A stretch of DNA of 11,713 bases from Methylobacterium sp. (GCA_020252865.1 JADCCH010000149.1:1-11713), one strand, 5' to 3'; positions 1-7,535 are shown, numbered from the stretch's first letter. Translations and numbers: made by a program. Notes: generated by a model from the letters alone, not told the origin.

Positions 1-283
1 CGAGCAATTGTTCGAGGGCATCGCCCGGCTCGGCCAGAGGGCGGATTTCTGGCAGCACCACCGATTGCCGCCCCCCCACCGCGAGAAATGCCTGCTGGAA
101 GGCGAGGCCCGCGCGCCGGGTCGGCACGTAGAGCACGAGATCCGCGAGGTGGAACGGGTCGCTCCGTAAACCGAGTGGAAACAGATCGCCCGCAAGCAGG
201 GCCTCCACCGTGACGCGCGCAAAATCGAGCCCCGGCGGCACCGTGAAGACATTGGGGAAGACATTGGGCCTTGCACGAGCCAT
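1..283 (-). CDS. addB: AddB, N-terminal part (double-strand break repair helicase-nuclease subunit), cut by window edge
   Basis: Translating from the ATG at 283 gives 94 codons open to the window edge, beginning MARARPNVFPNVFTVPPG and containing a segment reading LADLVLYVPTRRAGLAFQQA. A 'VFTIPPG' opening followed by 'YVPTRRA' is typical of the N-terminus of alphaproteobacterial AddB. With AddA, AddB forms the helicase-nuclease that processes double-strand breaks for RecA loading. The N-terminal region seen here is the inactive-helicase-like part; the nuclease and iron-sulfur residues would lie outside the window. The ATG lies 12 nt after the TGA of the preceding gene, and a GAGAGG ribosome-binding site overlaps that stop, so the two are probably translationally coupled. 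Position after a nucleotidyltransferase and a TsaE gene is the usual alphaproteobacterial order and supports the call; addA would be expected next. Confidence 0.85.
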   Translation of the reverse strand, partial: MARARPNVFPNVFTVPPGLDFARVTVEALLAGDLFPLGLRSDPFHLADLVLYVPTRRAGLAFQQAFLAVGGRQSVVLPEIRPLAEPGDALEQLL

Positions 284-295
284 GCCCCGCGCCTC

Positions 296-1021
296 TCAGA
301 ACACGCCGAGGCGCAAGGCAGCTTCCGCCTGGACCAGCGCATCCGGCGTCCCCACATGCATGAAGAGCCCGTCGAGCCTCAGTCCGTAAAGACGCCCCGC
401 CTCCTGCGCCTCATCGAAGAGGCGGTTCAGCGAAAAAACCTCCGGGTGATCCGCGAAGAGTTCGGGCTTGAGGATCGCCACGCCGCAATAGGCGAAAGGC
501 ACCACCTCATGGCGGCCGGTGCGTTCGAGCTTTCCGTCCTGCAGCAGGCGGAAATCCCCACGATTGCCCCAGCCGATCGTGGTCACTGTCGGCGCGACCA
601 TCAACAGGATGTCCATCCGTTCCGGATCGAAATGCTCCATCATCCGCAAGAGGTTCGAGCGGGGTCCATCGAGCCAGATCGTATCCGCATTGAGGCAGAA
701 GAACGGGGCCATGCCGAGCATCGGCAGCGCCTGCTTCACGCCGCCCCCCGAATCGAGCAGGGCCGCTCGCTCGTCCGAGATCAGGATCTTCGGCGCGGCG
801 CGGGCTGCGCAATGCGCCTCGATCTGCTCGGCGAGATAATGAACATTGACGACGACTGTCTCGATTCCGGCCTCGACGAGTTGATCGAGATTATGGTCGA
901 GCAGCGTCTTTCCGCCCGCGCGGATCAGTGGTTTCGGACAATCATCCGTCAGCGGGCGCATCCGCGTGCCGAGACCCGCCGCCAGCAGCATCGCGTGGGT
1001 GATCCGCATCGTTCCGTGCAT
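296..1021 (-). CDS. murU: MurU-like sugar-1-phosphate nucleotidyltransferase
   Basis: A 241-residue nucleotidyltransferase of the GT-A fold. The nucleotide-binding signature LAAGLGTRMRPLT is at residues 13-25, followed by CPKPL (28-32), the base-contacting loop DSGGGVKQAL (90-99), the metal-binding NAD (111-113) and a late HVGTPDAL motif. The length fits the short MurU/RmlA-like family with no C-terminal left-handed helix domain. MurU converts N-acetylmuramate-1-phosphate and UTP to UDP-MurNAc in the cytoplasm, completing the recycling route that bypasses de novo UDP-MurNAc synthesis. The adjacent upstream gene carries an AmgK-like kinase that would supply its substrate, which is the main reason for choosing MurU over a general mannose- or glucose-1-phosphate enzyme. 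The start at 1021 has a GAGG about 8 nt upstream; the ATG at 1009 is an alternative. Either way it begins inside the preceding gene (80 nt overlap from 1021). Substrate identity is inferred from context. Confidence 0.8.
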   Translation of the reverse strand: MHGTMRITHAMLLAAGLGTRMRPLTDDCPKPLIRAGGKTLLDHNLDQLVEAGIETVVVNVHYLAEQIEAHCAARAAPKILISDERAALLDSGGGVKQALPMLGMAPFFCLNADTIWLDGPRSNLLRMMEHFDPERMDILLMVAPTVTTIGWGNRGDFRLLQDGKLERTGRHEVVPFAYCGVAILKPELFADHPEVFSLNRLFDEAQEAGRLYGLRLDGLFMHVGTPDALVQAEAALRLGVF

Positions 1022-2558
1022 GCATCGCCTCGGGAGGGGGCGCGAATCCGGGGAGATTCACTTCATACCACCTCCTCAGCTTTGCCAAGGCCGGATGCGC
1101 AAGGCAACGCTTGAGATAGGTCTCCACGCGCGGCAGATGCTTCATGTAGGCCGGCTTGCCATCACGCCGGTCGAGGCGGATGAAGATGCCGAGGATCTTG
1201 GTCGCGCGCTGGGCGCCGAGCAGGGCATAGGCGGCTGTGAAGCCTGCGACATCGAAAGCCGGTTCGGCCATGCGCCGCGCCCGGACATAGGCCGCGATCA
1301 ACTGCAATTCGAGCGCCTCCGGCACCGTGACGCGCGCATCCTGCGTGAGCGAGACGACATCGTAGGCCGGATGGCCCAGCACGCAATCCTGATAGTCGAT
1401 CAGCCCCACCTTGCGGTGCCCCTCGCGTTCCGCGAGCCAGATGAGGTTGGGCGAATGGAAATCGCGCAAGGTCCAGGTCTTCGGGCCGGAAACCACCGGT
1501 TCCAGCGCCGAAACCCAGTGATCCACGAAGGAGAGGCGCACGCTGGCATTGGGCGAGCGCTTCGCGGCATAGGGAAAATACCAGTCGAGCAGCAGTTCCG
1601 CCTCGATGGTCAGCGCCTCGAGATCATAACCGTGAAGCTTGAGCTGCTGGCCCGGCTCCACAGGCAGGATCGCGGGCAGTTTGCGCCCATGGAGCGCTGC
1701 CAGCATCTCCACCGCCGCGCGGTAGCGCTCGGGGATCGGGCCATTCGCGTCGATGACCCCTTCCAGGCCCAGATCCTCGATGACGAGCAGGCCGGCATCC
1801 AGATCAGCGCCATAGATTTCAGGCGCGGAGAAACCCTCGCGCCGAAGCGCCTCGCCTACGGCCACGAAGGCGTGGACGCTTTCGGCCAGATGCACGAGTG
1901 TCGAATAGGGCTTGCCGAGGCGGATCGGCGGGCCATCCGGGCGGCGTGGCGCAATCATCAGAATGCCCTTGCGGCCCGTGGCCTCGTCGGTCAGCCTCTC
2001 ATAGGCGCGGATGGAGGCATCCCCCAGCATGTAGTCGCGGCGAGCCTCGCCGAAGCCGGAGCGGTCGAGCACGGCCTGGATCTGCCGCGCGCGTGCGAGG
2101 CGCCCCGCAAAACTGCCATGGCCCGTGAGGGTGAGCCGGCGACCGGCACCGGTGGGGCCGGTTGTGGCGAGATGCACCTCAAGACGATCCGTCGCCAGGA
2201 TTTCGCCGGCGCGCTCGGCCCATTCCACCAGCACCAGCGCATTCTCGGCGGCATCCTCCCAGCCGAGTTCGGCCAGTTCGGCAGGGTCCGTGATGCGATA
2301 GAGATCGGCATGGACGATGTTGAAGCGCGGGCCCTCATAGGTCTGCAGCAGGGTGTAGGTGGGGCTCGGAATCTCGGCTGCGGGATCGGCCAGAACGGAC
2401 CGGATCAAGGCGCGCACAAAGGTCGTCTTTCCCGCGCCGAGATCACCGCCGAGCGTCACGAGATCGCCGGCGCGCAACTCGCCCGCGAGCCGCATCGCCG
2501 CCTGGATGGTCGCCGCCTCGTCCGGCAGGTCGATCACCCATTGCGCTGGCCCGTTCAT
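942..2558 (-). CDS. tsaE: Fusion protein: TsaE (tRNA t6A ATPase) plus AmgK-like aminoglycoside-phosphotransferase-fold sugar kinase
   Basis: This 538-residue protein has two domains. Residues about 1-150 are TsaE: Walker A GDLGAGKTT (38-46), SPTYTL (65-70), the Walker-B-like HADLYR (83-88) and LVEWAER (110-116). TsaE is the ATPase that works with TsaB and TsaD in N6-threonylcarbamoyl-adenosine (t6A37) synthesis on tRNA. Residues about 170-503 are an aminoglycoside-phosphotransferase-fold kinase: VIEDLG (259-264), the catalytic loop LRDFHSPNL (364-372) and the metal-binding IDYQD (387-391). Its closest functional analogue is AmgK, which phosphorylates the anomeric position of MurNAc and GlcNAc; the MurU-like gene directly downstream supports this. 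TsaE is normally a stand-alone protein of about 150 residues, and the fusion recurs in alphaproteobacteria. The ATG overlaps the TGA of the upstream divL-like gene (ATGA, 2555-2558), implying translational coupling. The last ~35 residues are Ala/Pro/Gly/His-rich, look unstructured, and about 26 of them are encoded inside the next gene. Confidence 0.88.
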   Translation of the reverse strand: MNGPAQWVIDLPDEAATIQAAMRLAGELRAGDLVTLGGDLGAGKTTFVRALIRSVLADPAAEIPSPTYTLLQTYEGPRFNIVHADLYRITDPAELAELGWEDAAENALVLVEWAERAGEILATDRLEVHLATTGPTGAGRRLTLTGHGSFAGRLARARQIQAVLDRSGFGEARRDYMLGDASIRAYERLTDEATGRKGILMIAPRRPDGPPIRLGKPYSTLVHLAESVHAFVAVGEALRREGFSAPEIYGADLDAGLLVIEDLGLEGVIDANGPIPERYRAAVEMLAALHGRKLPAILPVEPGQQLKLHGYDLEALTIEAELLLDWYFPYAAKRSPNASVRLSFVDHWVSALEPVVSGPKTWTLRDFHSPNLIWLAEREGHRKVGLIDYQDCVLGHPAYDVVSLTQDARVTVPEALELQLIAAYVRARRMAEPAFDVAGFTAAYALLGAQRATKILGIFIRLDRRDGKPAYMKHLPRVETYLKRCLAHPALAKLRRWYEVNLPGFAPPPEAMHARNDADHPRDAAGGGSRHADAPADG

Positions 2559-5041
2559 GCCGAAAGCCGTCCGCTTTGTGTCTCGACGGGGCCCAGATCG
2601 GGCAATGTGACAATCGTCACCTGCCCGCCGCGCGGATCATCCGCGAAGGCAATGCTGCCGCGATGGAGCTGAACCAGCGCGCGCGCCATGGAATAGCGCA
2701 GCGCATTTTGCCGCTCGATGCCCGGTTGGCCAGCCATGTCATCAAGGCCGGGACCGCGCCCGGAATCCGAGACCTCGATCAGCGTCCGGCTGCCCTCGCG
2801 CCGCACCGCGAGGCGCACGGTGTCGCCGGTCGCCGAATAGGAGATGGCGTTGGCAATGAGGTTGAAGAGGATATGCGTCACACGTTTCGGGTCCGCGACG
2901 ATGGGGGGCATGCCATTGGCAATGTTGAGCGCCACGCGCACCCTGGCCTCACCGAGCCGGTCCTTCAGGCCTTCCATCGCATCCTGGATGGCCCGCTCCA
3001 TATCCACGGGCTCCAGGGCGAGTTCGATCGATCGTTCCTCGACGCTGGCAAGGTCGAGGATGTCATCGGTCAGCGCGAGCACCGCATCGGCGGCCTGCGC
3101 GAGCGTCTGCGCATAGCCCTGCTGGCGCTCGCTGAGCGGCCCGAGCACGCCGCCCGCCAGGGCCTGCGCATTGCCCACCACCACCTGCAGCGGCGAGCGC
3201 AATTCGAAGGATACCGAGCGGATGAACTGGGTGCGCAGGCGCGCGGCATCTTCCAGCGCCTGATTATGCTCGCGCAGGCGCTTCTCCGCCTCGACCGTAT
3301 CGGTGACGTCGCTAGCAGCCACGAGGGTCGCGCGGTCGGGCAGCGGGGTCGTCGTCACGATCAGGGTCCGGCCCTCCGCGGTTACCACCTCGGCCTGTTG
3401 CTCGGAACGCGCATCGGCGAGACTGCAGACCTGCGTCGCGATTTCCTGCCACAGGCGCGAAAGCCCTGCCTCGCCGGCGCGGGCGACCTCTTCGATGTGC
3501 GGATTGCCCTGCAGAACCTCGGGCTGCATGCGCCAGAGCCGGGCGAAGGCCGGGTTCGAGAGTTGCAGGCAGCCATCGGAACCAAATACCGCCACACCTT
3601 CGGAGAGCGCCATCAGCGTCTCCCATTGGGCATCCTTGAGGCGATCATAGGAGGCGACGAGCGTGAAGCGCTCGGTCTCGTCCTCGAACAGGTAGGTGAC
3701 GCCGCCTTGCGGATTGGGCGAGATCACCACGCGCAGGGCCCGGCCATTCGGAAGGACCCAGGCATGGGTGACACTTTCGATATTTGCGAATTGCGCGAGG
3801 AGCTCCGCTTTCCAGGCCTTGTAATCCGTGGCCTCGGGCAGGCGCCCGTTGAGGCGCAAACGATCGAGAATCTCGCCATTGGTCGGCTCGGTTGCGAGAT
3901 AGGCCGCGTCGAGCGCGAAGAGATCGCGGAATGCCTTGTTGGAATAGGTCAGTTGCTGGCGCGGATCGAACATCGCGACGGCGGTGGGCAATTCATCCAG
4001 CGTGCGGACATGCGCATCCATCTGGCGTCCCAGCGCCTCGCGCGCCGCCTCCAGATCGGTGATGTCCAGGGCGAAGCCACCGCCACCCTGCTCGCCGCGC
4101 ACTTCCACGACATCCAGCCGGCGGCGCTCCCCCGCCAGGACAGCGGTCAGCGCGCCGCGGAACTGGCCGCGGCGCCCGGTCTCCTCGCGAATGGCCGCAC
4201 GATCCGCGCTGTCGAGCAGTTCCACCTGCCGTTCGAGCACTTCGGTATCGTTGCGGGCATCCACCGCGCGCACATAGGCCGCGTTTATCCAGAGCAGCCG
4301 GCCCGCCGCATCGCGCAGCCAGGCAGGCTGTGGAATGGCATCCAGCATGCCGCGCATCTGGGAGAACATCCGGTCGAGTGCCCGGCGCTCATCCTGAAGC
4401 TTCGCGATCTGAAGGCCCTCGCCCCGCAGCAGGCGGATGACCATGATCGCACGTCCCGCGACCGGGCGTCCCTCGATCTCGACGCGTTCCCCACGCAGGG
4501 TGCGCAAGGTCGTGCTAAAGGAATGCCCCTCCTGCCGCAGCCGGAAGGCATCGCGTTCGAGGTTCTGTGCATCCTCGGTAGTTAGCCATTCCGAGAAGGC
4601 CAGCACGCGCGAACTCGCATTGGCCTCGAGCAGAACGCCGGGATCACCTTCGATCTCGGGCTCGCCGGAAGCCCCGCCCCACGCGATCATCACCTGCCGG
4701 TCCGCGGCGAGGAAGGTCGCGAGCCGCGTCGCTTGTCCCTGCGCCTCATGCAGGGCGCGCGTGGCCTCCACGGCATGATCGCTCCAGGCCTTGCGCACGC
4801 GGATATGCAGGATGGAAATGAAGGTCGCGTAGATCGCTACCACCATCAGCGCGAAGGAGAGCGCCACCGCGGCGCTTGTGAGATCCAGCCGGCTGTTCGA
4901 GAGGCCGGACAGGCGCAGGCCCGTCGCCGCATCCGGGATAGCGAAGGCCTGGGCGGAAAGGGCCAGGAGCAATGGACCGGCGCAGGCCAGCCGGCGCGCG
5001 AAAAGGTCCGACTTTCCGCTCTGCGCAGACGCCCCATTCAT
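2555..5041 (-). CDS. divL: DivL-like multi-PAS sensor histidine (pseudo)kinase with Phe at the phospho-acceptor site
   Basis: 828 residues. The N-terminus has a hydrophobic signal-like segment (about 17-34, ending AQAFA) and a transmembrane helix (about 56-78). Four PAS-like regions follow at about 95-190, 225-340, 345-460 and 470-590. A HisKA-like dimerisation helix reads SVSFELRSPLQV, where Phe612 (codon 3206-3208) stands where His (Tyr in DivL) is expected. The ATPase domain keeps an N box (NLIANA, 727-732) and a G1 box (DSGRG, 759-763), but the G2 glycine motif (GxGLGL) is absent; residues 777-797 carry unrelated sequence. Membrane anchor, several PAS domains, non-His acceptor and the gene position just before tsaE match DivL, the Caulobacter cell-cycle protein that binds DivK and controls CckA and hence CtrA. 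A scaffold or pseudokinase role is therefore likely. The start at 5041 follows a possible AAGGGG site at rather long spacing. The stop overlaps the tsaE ATG. DivL orthology is inferred from architecture. Confidence 0.75.
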   Translation of the reverse strand: MNGASAQSGKSDLFARRLACAGPLLLALSAQAFAIPDAATGLRLSGLSNSRLDLTSAAVALSFALMVVAIYATFISILHIRVRKAWSDHAVEATRALHEAQGQATRLATFLAADRQVMIAWGGASGEPEIEGDPGVLLEANASSRVLAFSEWLTTEDAQNLERDAFRLRQEGHSFSTTLRTLRGERVEIEGRPVAGRAIMVIRLLRGEGLQIAKLQDERRALDRMFSQMRGMLDAIPQPAWLRDAAGRLLWINAAYVRAVDARNDTEVLERQVELLDSADRAAIREETGRRGQFRGALTAVLAGERRRLDVVEVRGEQGGGGFALDITDLEAAREALGRQMDAHVRTLDELPTAVAMFDPRQQLTYSNKAFRDLFALDAAYLATEPTNGEILDRLRLNGRLPEATDYKAWKAELLAQFANIESVTHAWVLPNGRALRVVISPNPQGGVTYLFEDETERFTLVASYDRLKDAQWETLMALSEGVAVFGSDGCLQLSNPAFARLWRMQPEVLQGNPHIEEVARAGEAGLSRLWQEIATQVCSLADARSEQQAEVVTAEGRTLIVTTTPLPDRATLVAASDVTDTVEAEKRLREHNQALEDAARLRTQFIRSVSFELRSPLQVVVGNAQALAGGVLGPLSERQQGYAQTLAQAADAVLALTDDILDLASVEERSIELALEPVDMERAIQDAMEGLKDRLGEARVRVALNIANGMPPIVADPKRVTHILFNLIANAISYSATGDTVRLAVRREGSRTLIEVSDSGRGPGLDDMAGQPGIERQNALRYSMARALVQLHRGSIAFADDPRGGQVTIVTLPDLGPVETQSGRLSA

Positions 5042-5154
5042 GCCCCGGCATCCCCTTCGCGTTCATCCGCCCAACACGCGAGACCAGGAAGCGAATCAGT
5101 TTCAGTGCCCCAATGCCCGGCACTTTAAGCAGGCGGAGAGTCCGGCTGGAAGAG

Positions 5155-5170
5155 GTTAGCAAACAATTAA
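5155..5170 (-). promoter_or_regulatory. Possible CtrA-type box upstream of divL-like gene
   Basis: Read on the minus strand this is TTAATTGTTTGCTAAC, that is TTAA, seven bases, then CTAAC. It differs at one position from the CtrA consensus TTAA-N7-TTAAC and lies about 115-130 nt before the divL-like start codon. It touches the edge of the ahcY terminator stem and coincides with the AT-rich tail of that terminator, so a chance match is quite possible. Confidence 0.3.
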
Positions 5171-5195
5171 CGCACCCGTTTTGAGGCGGGTGCGT
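5170..5195 (-). terminator. Hairpin terminator after ahcY
   Basis: A perfect 9-bp inverted repeat (ACGCACCCG at 5170-5178 and CGGGTGCGT at 5187-5195) encloses an 8-nt loop. On the minus strand, about 45 nt after the ahcY stop, the stem is followed by a T-rich tract (TAATTGTTT). On the plus strand a run of six T follows after a short gap (5203-5208), so the element could also stop transcription in the other direction. It separates ahcY from the divL-like unit. The rest of 5042-5240 holds no convincing gene. Confidence 0.75.
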
Positions 5196-5240
5196 CGAGA
5201 AATTTTTTCACGGTCTCAGGCTGCGGGAGCCAGCGCGGAA

Positions 5241-6647
5241 TCAATAGCGGTAATGATCCGGCTTGTAGGGGCCCTGCTCCGGAACGCCGATGTAATCGGC
5301 TTGATCCTTCGACATCTTCGTGAGCTTGACACCAAGCTTTTCGAGGTGGAGCGCCGCGACCTTCTCGTCGAGGAATTTCGGCAGGGTATAGACTTTCTTT
5401 TGGTACTTGCCGTTGTCCCGGTTCTGCCAGAGTTCGATCTGCGCGAGCGTTTGGTTCGAGAAGGACGAGGACATCACGAAGGAGGGATGACCCATCGCGT
5501 TGCCGAGGTTCACGAGGCGCCCCTCCGACAGCAGGATGATGCGGTTACCCTTCGGAAACTCGATCTCGTCCACCTGCGGCTTGATGTTCGTCCACTTAAA
5601 GTTCTTCAGGCCCGAAACCTGGATCTCGTTGTCGAAGTGGCCGATGTTGCAGACGATGGCGCGATCCTTCATCTGCCGCATGTGGTCAATGGTGATGATG
5701 TCCTTGTTGCCGGTGGCGGTGACATAGATGTCGGCGCGTGGCAGAGCATCCTCGATGGTCGCCACTTCATAGCCTTCCATCGCAGCCTGAAGCGCGCAGA
5801 TCGGATCGACTTCCGAGACGATCACGCGGGCGCCCGCCTGGCGCAGCGAAGCCGCCGAGCCCTTGCCCACATCGCCGAAGCCCGCAACGAAGGCGACCTT
5901 GCCGGCCATCATGACGTCCGTGCCGCGGCGCAGTGCGTCCACGAGCGATTCACGGCAGCCATAGAGGTTGTCGAATTTCGACTTCGTGACCGAGTCGTTC
6001 ACGTTGATTGCCGGGAACAGGAGCTTGCCCTCTTCGGCGAGCTTGTAGAGGCGATGCACGCCCGTGGTGGTTTCTTCCGAAACGCCGCGGATCGACTTCG
6101 CGACCTGCGCAAACCAGCCCTTCGGCTTCACGGCGAGGAGCTTCTTGATGAGGTTGAAGAAGATCACTTCCTCTTCCGAACCCGGCTTGTCGAGGAAGGC
6201 CACATCGCCCTGTTCGGCCCTGAGGCCGTAATGCACGAGCATGGTGGCATCGCCGCCATCGTCGAGAATCATGTTCGGAACGCCGCCACCCTGCCAGTCG
6301 AACAGCTTCGCGGTGAATTCCCAATACTCTTCCAGTGTCTCTCCCTTGTAGGCGAAGACCGGGATGCCCGCAGCCGCGATGGCCGCAGCGGCATGGTCCT
6401 GGGTCGAAAAGATGTTGCACGAGACCCAGCGCACTTCCGCCCCCAGCGCCACGAGGGTCTCGATCAGCACGGCGGTCTGGATGGTCATGTGCAGCGAACC
6501 GGCAATGCGCGCGCCCTTCAGCGGCTGCTGCGGGCCGTATTCGGCGCGGATGGCCATCAGGCCCGGCATTTCGGTTTCGGCCAGTTCGATTTCCTTGCGG
6601 CCAAAGCCGGCCAGGCCAATGTCGCGGACGAAGTAATCGTGTTGCAT
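5241..6647 (-). CDS. ahcY: Adenosylhomocysteinase (S-adenosyl-L-homocysteine hydrolase)
   Basis: A 468-residue cytoplasmic, NAD-dependent enzyme that splits S-adenosylhomocysteine into homocysteine and adenosine, removing the product inhibitor of SAM-dependent methylation. Clear signatures include [16 protein letters not shown] (50-65, with the conserved His53), [15 protein letters not shown], the NAD-binding GFGDVGKG (256-263), CNIGHFDNE, and the family's C-terminal tail ending in PDHYRY. Length is normal for bacterial SAHase, which is longer than the animal enzyme. I chose the ATG at 6647 (MQHDYFVRD) because that is the family N-terminus and a GAGGAA ribosome-binding site precedes it; an in-frame start at 6683 would add 12 unrelated residues. 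The gene has its own putative promoter and operator upstream and a hairpin terminator downstream, so it is probably a single-gene unit between the PTS operon and the divL-like operon. Confidence 0.98.
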   Translation of the reverse strand: MQHDYFVRDIGLAGFGRKEIELAETEMPGLMAIRAEYGPQQPLKGARIAGSLHMTIQTAVLIETLVALGAEVRWVSCNIFSTQDHAAAAIAAAGIPVFAYKGETLEEYWEFTAKLFDWQGGGVPNMILDDGGDATMLVHYGLRAEQGDVAFLDKPGSEEEVIFFNLIKKLLAVKPKGWFAQVAKSIRGVSEETTTGVHRLYKLAEEGKLLFPAINVNDSVTKSKFDNLYGCRESLVDALRRGTDVMMAGKVAFVAGFGDVGKGSAASLRQAGARVIVSEVDPICALQAAMEGYEVATIEDALPRADIYVTATGNKDIITIDHMRQMKDRAIVCNIGHFDNEIQVSGLKNFKWTNIKPQVDEIEFPKGNRIILLSEGRLVNLGNAMGHPSFVMSSSFSNQTLAQIELWQNRDNGKYQKKVYTLPKFLDEKVAALHLEKLGVKLTKMSKDQADYIGVPEQGPYKPDHYRY

Positions 6648-6721
6648 CGAAGTTCCTCGGATGACGGCGCGAAAACCGCGCACGACGCGCCACAGGCCTC
6701 TGCCCGCGTGCGAAAGGCCGG

Positions 6722-6750
6722 CTTATAGCAGAGGCCCAACGGCAGCGCAA
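6722..6750 (-). promoter_or_regulatory. ahcY: Putative sigma-70-type promoter of ahcY
   Basis: On the minus strand, TTGCGC (6750-6745) and TATAAG (6727-6722) are separated by 17 bp, and a TG dinucleotide lies just upstream of the -10. Transcription would start near 6715, giving a leader of about 70 nt with short GC-rich inverted repeats but no riboswitch I recognise. The SahR-like palindrome lies immediately upstream. The prediction is by eye only. Confidence 0.5.
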
Positions 6751-6757
6751 TAAAGAC

Positions 6758-6773
6758 ATAAAGATTTCTTTAT
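6758..6773. promoter_or_regulatory. Palindromic operator upstream of ahcY, SahR-like
   Basis: ATAAAGATTTCTTTAT is a 16-bp palindrome broken only by the two central bases. An extra ATAAAGA half-site lies 8 bp away in direct orientation (6750-6756), touching the predicted ahcY -35 box. From memory, the SAH-responsive ArsR-family regulator SahR of proteobacteria uses an AT-rich palindrome of this ATAAAGATATCTTTAT type in alphaproteobacteria, in front of ahcY and methionine genes. The AT-rich site stands out in this GC-rich sequence. The regulator itself is not in the window, so the assignment is an inference. Confidence 0.55.
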
Positions 6774-6814
6774 ATCCCTTGAGCCGGTCTTGGGCGGGCG
6801 ATTTGCGCTTGCGT

Positions 6815-7132
6815 TTATTCGTCCTCGCCGAAGCGGTTCGCCAGCAGGTCGGATAGCGCGTCGAGCGCTTCCCGCGCCTGGCTGCCGGTAGCCTGCACCG
6901 TGATGGTCGTGCCCTGTGCCGCCGCGAGCGTCAGCAGGCCCATGATGGAGGTGCCGCCCACGGTTTCCCCGCAGCGGGTGACGCTCACATCGGCATCGAA
7001 CTGCTCGCAGCACTGCACGAACTTCGCGGAAGCCCTGGCATGAAGCCCCTTCCGGTTGATCACCGGCAATTCCCGTGCGAGCGCCCCGGCGATGACCGGC
7101 GGCGGCGGACAGGGAAGCTCGGTGCCGTCCAT
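6815..7132 (-). CDS. ptsH: HPr-family phosphocarrier protein
   Basis: 105 residues. The catalytic motif NRKGLHARASAKFV carries the phospho-accepting His31, equivalent to His15 of classical HPr, and TSIMGLLTLAA carries Ser62, equivalent to Ser46, the target of HPr kinase/phosphorylase. It would take phosphate from enzyme I (probably PtsP/EI-Ntr encoded elsewhere) and pass it to EIIA proteins. No sugar permease is present here, so a regulatory role is likely, as in the alphaproteobacterial incomplete PTS. Relative to the ~88-residue classical protein it has about 16 extra N-terminal residues including CPPPP. I chose the ATG at 7132 because it begins 1 nt after the manX stop and has an AGGA about 8 nt upstream; the longer in-frame start at 7213 lies inside manX. 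No clear terminator is visible after the stop. Confidence 0.92.
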   Translation of the reverse strand: MDGTELPCPPPPVIAGALARELPVINRKGLHARASAKFVQCCEQFDADVSVTRCGETVGGTSIMGLLTLAAAQGTTITVQATGSQAREALDALSDLLANRFGEDE

Positions 7133-7133
7133 C

Positions 7134-7535
7134 TTATTTTCCTGCGAGGATGTGGCTGGCAACGTTGATGTACTTGCGACCGGCATCCTGCGCCTGAACC
7201 ACCACTTCCGCAAGCGGCAGGCTTTCGCGCACTTTCGCGAGCTTCACGAGCATGGGCAGGTTAATGCCGGCGACGACCTCGACATTCTCGCCGTTCATCG
7301 CCGAAATCGCGAGGTTGGACGGCGTGCCGCCGAACATATCCGTCAGCACCACGACGCCCGAGCCGGTATCGACATCATGGATGGCGCCGATGATCTCCTG
7401 CCGGCGCGCATCCATGTCGTCATCCGGCCCGATGCAGACCACCGCGAGCTGGGTTTGCTTGCCGACCACATGCTCCATTGCCGCGCGAAACTCCGTCGCG
7501 AGCTGGCCGTGGCTGACCAAAACCAATCCGATCAT
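7134..7535 (-). CDS. manX: PTS EIIA-Man-family protein
   Basis: A 133-residue cytoplasmic single-domain protein beginning MIGLVLVSHGQLA, with the phospho-accepting His9, and the family motif VVVLTDMFGGTPSNLA in the middle. In sugar PTSs this domain receives phosphate from HPr and passes it to a EIIB domain; here there is no EIIB, EIIC or EIID partner in the window, so it most likely acts as a regulatory end-point of the HPr relay. The ATG at 7535 has AGGA 6-7 nt upstream. The stop is 1 nt before the HPr start, so the pair is almost certainly co-translated. A 142-nt spacer separates it from hprK. Confidence 0.92.
   Translation of the reverse strand: MIGLVLVSHGQLATEFRAAMEHVVGKQTQLAVVCIGPDDDMDARRQEIIGAIHDVDTGSGVVVLTDMFGGTPSNLAISAMNGENVEVVAGINLPMLVKLAKVRESLPLAEVVVQAQDAGRKYINVASHILAGK

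Noticed and set aside
6648..6683. Longer AhcY starting at 6683
   Set aside because: The 12 extra residues do not match the family; the ATG at 6647 has GAGGAA upstream and gives the standard N-terminus.
6648..6721. SAH riboswitch in the ahcY leader
   Set aside because: The short leader has GC-rich stems but not the arrangement I expect of the SAH aptamer; a protein-operator palindrome explains control better.
7133..7213. Longer HPr starting at 7213 (132 residues)
   Set aside because: It would overlap manX by 80 nt; the ATG at 7132 sits 1 nt after manX with a good ribosome-binding site.
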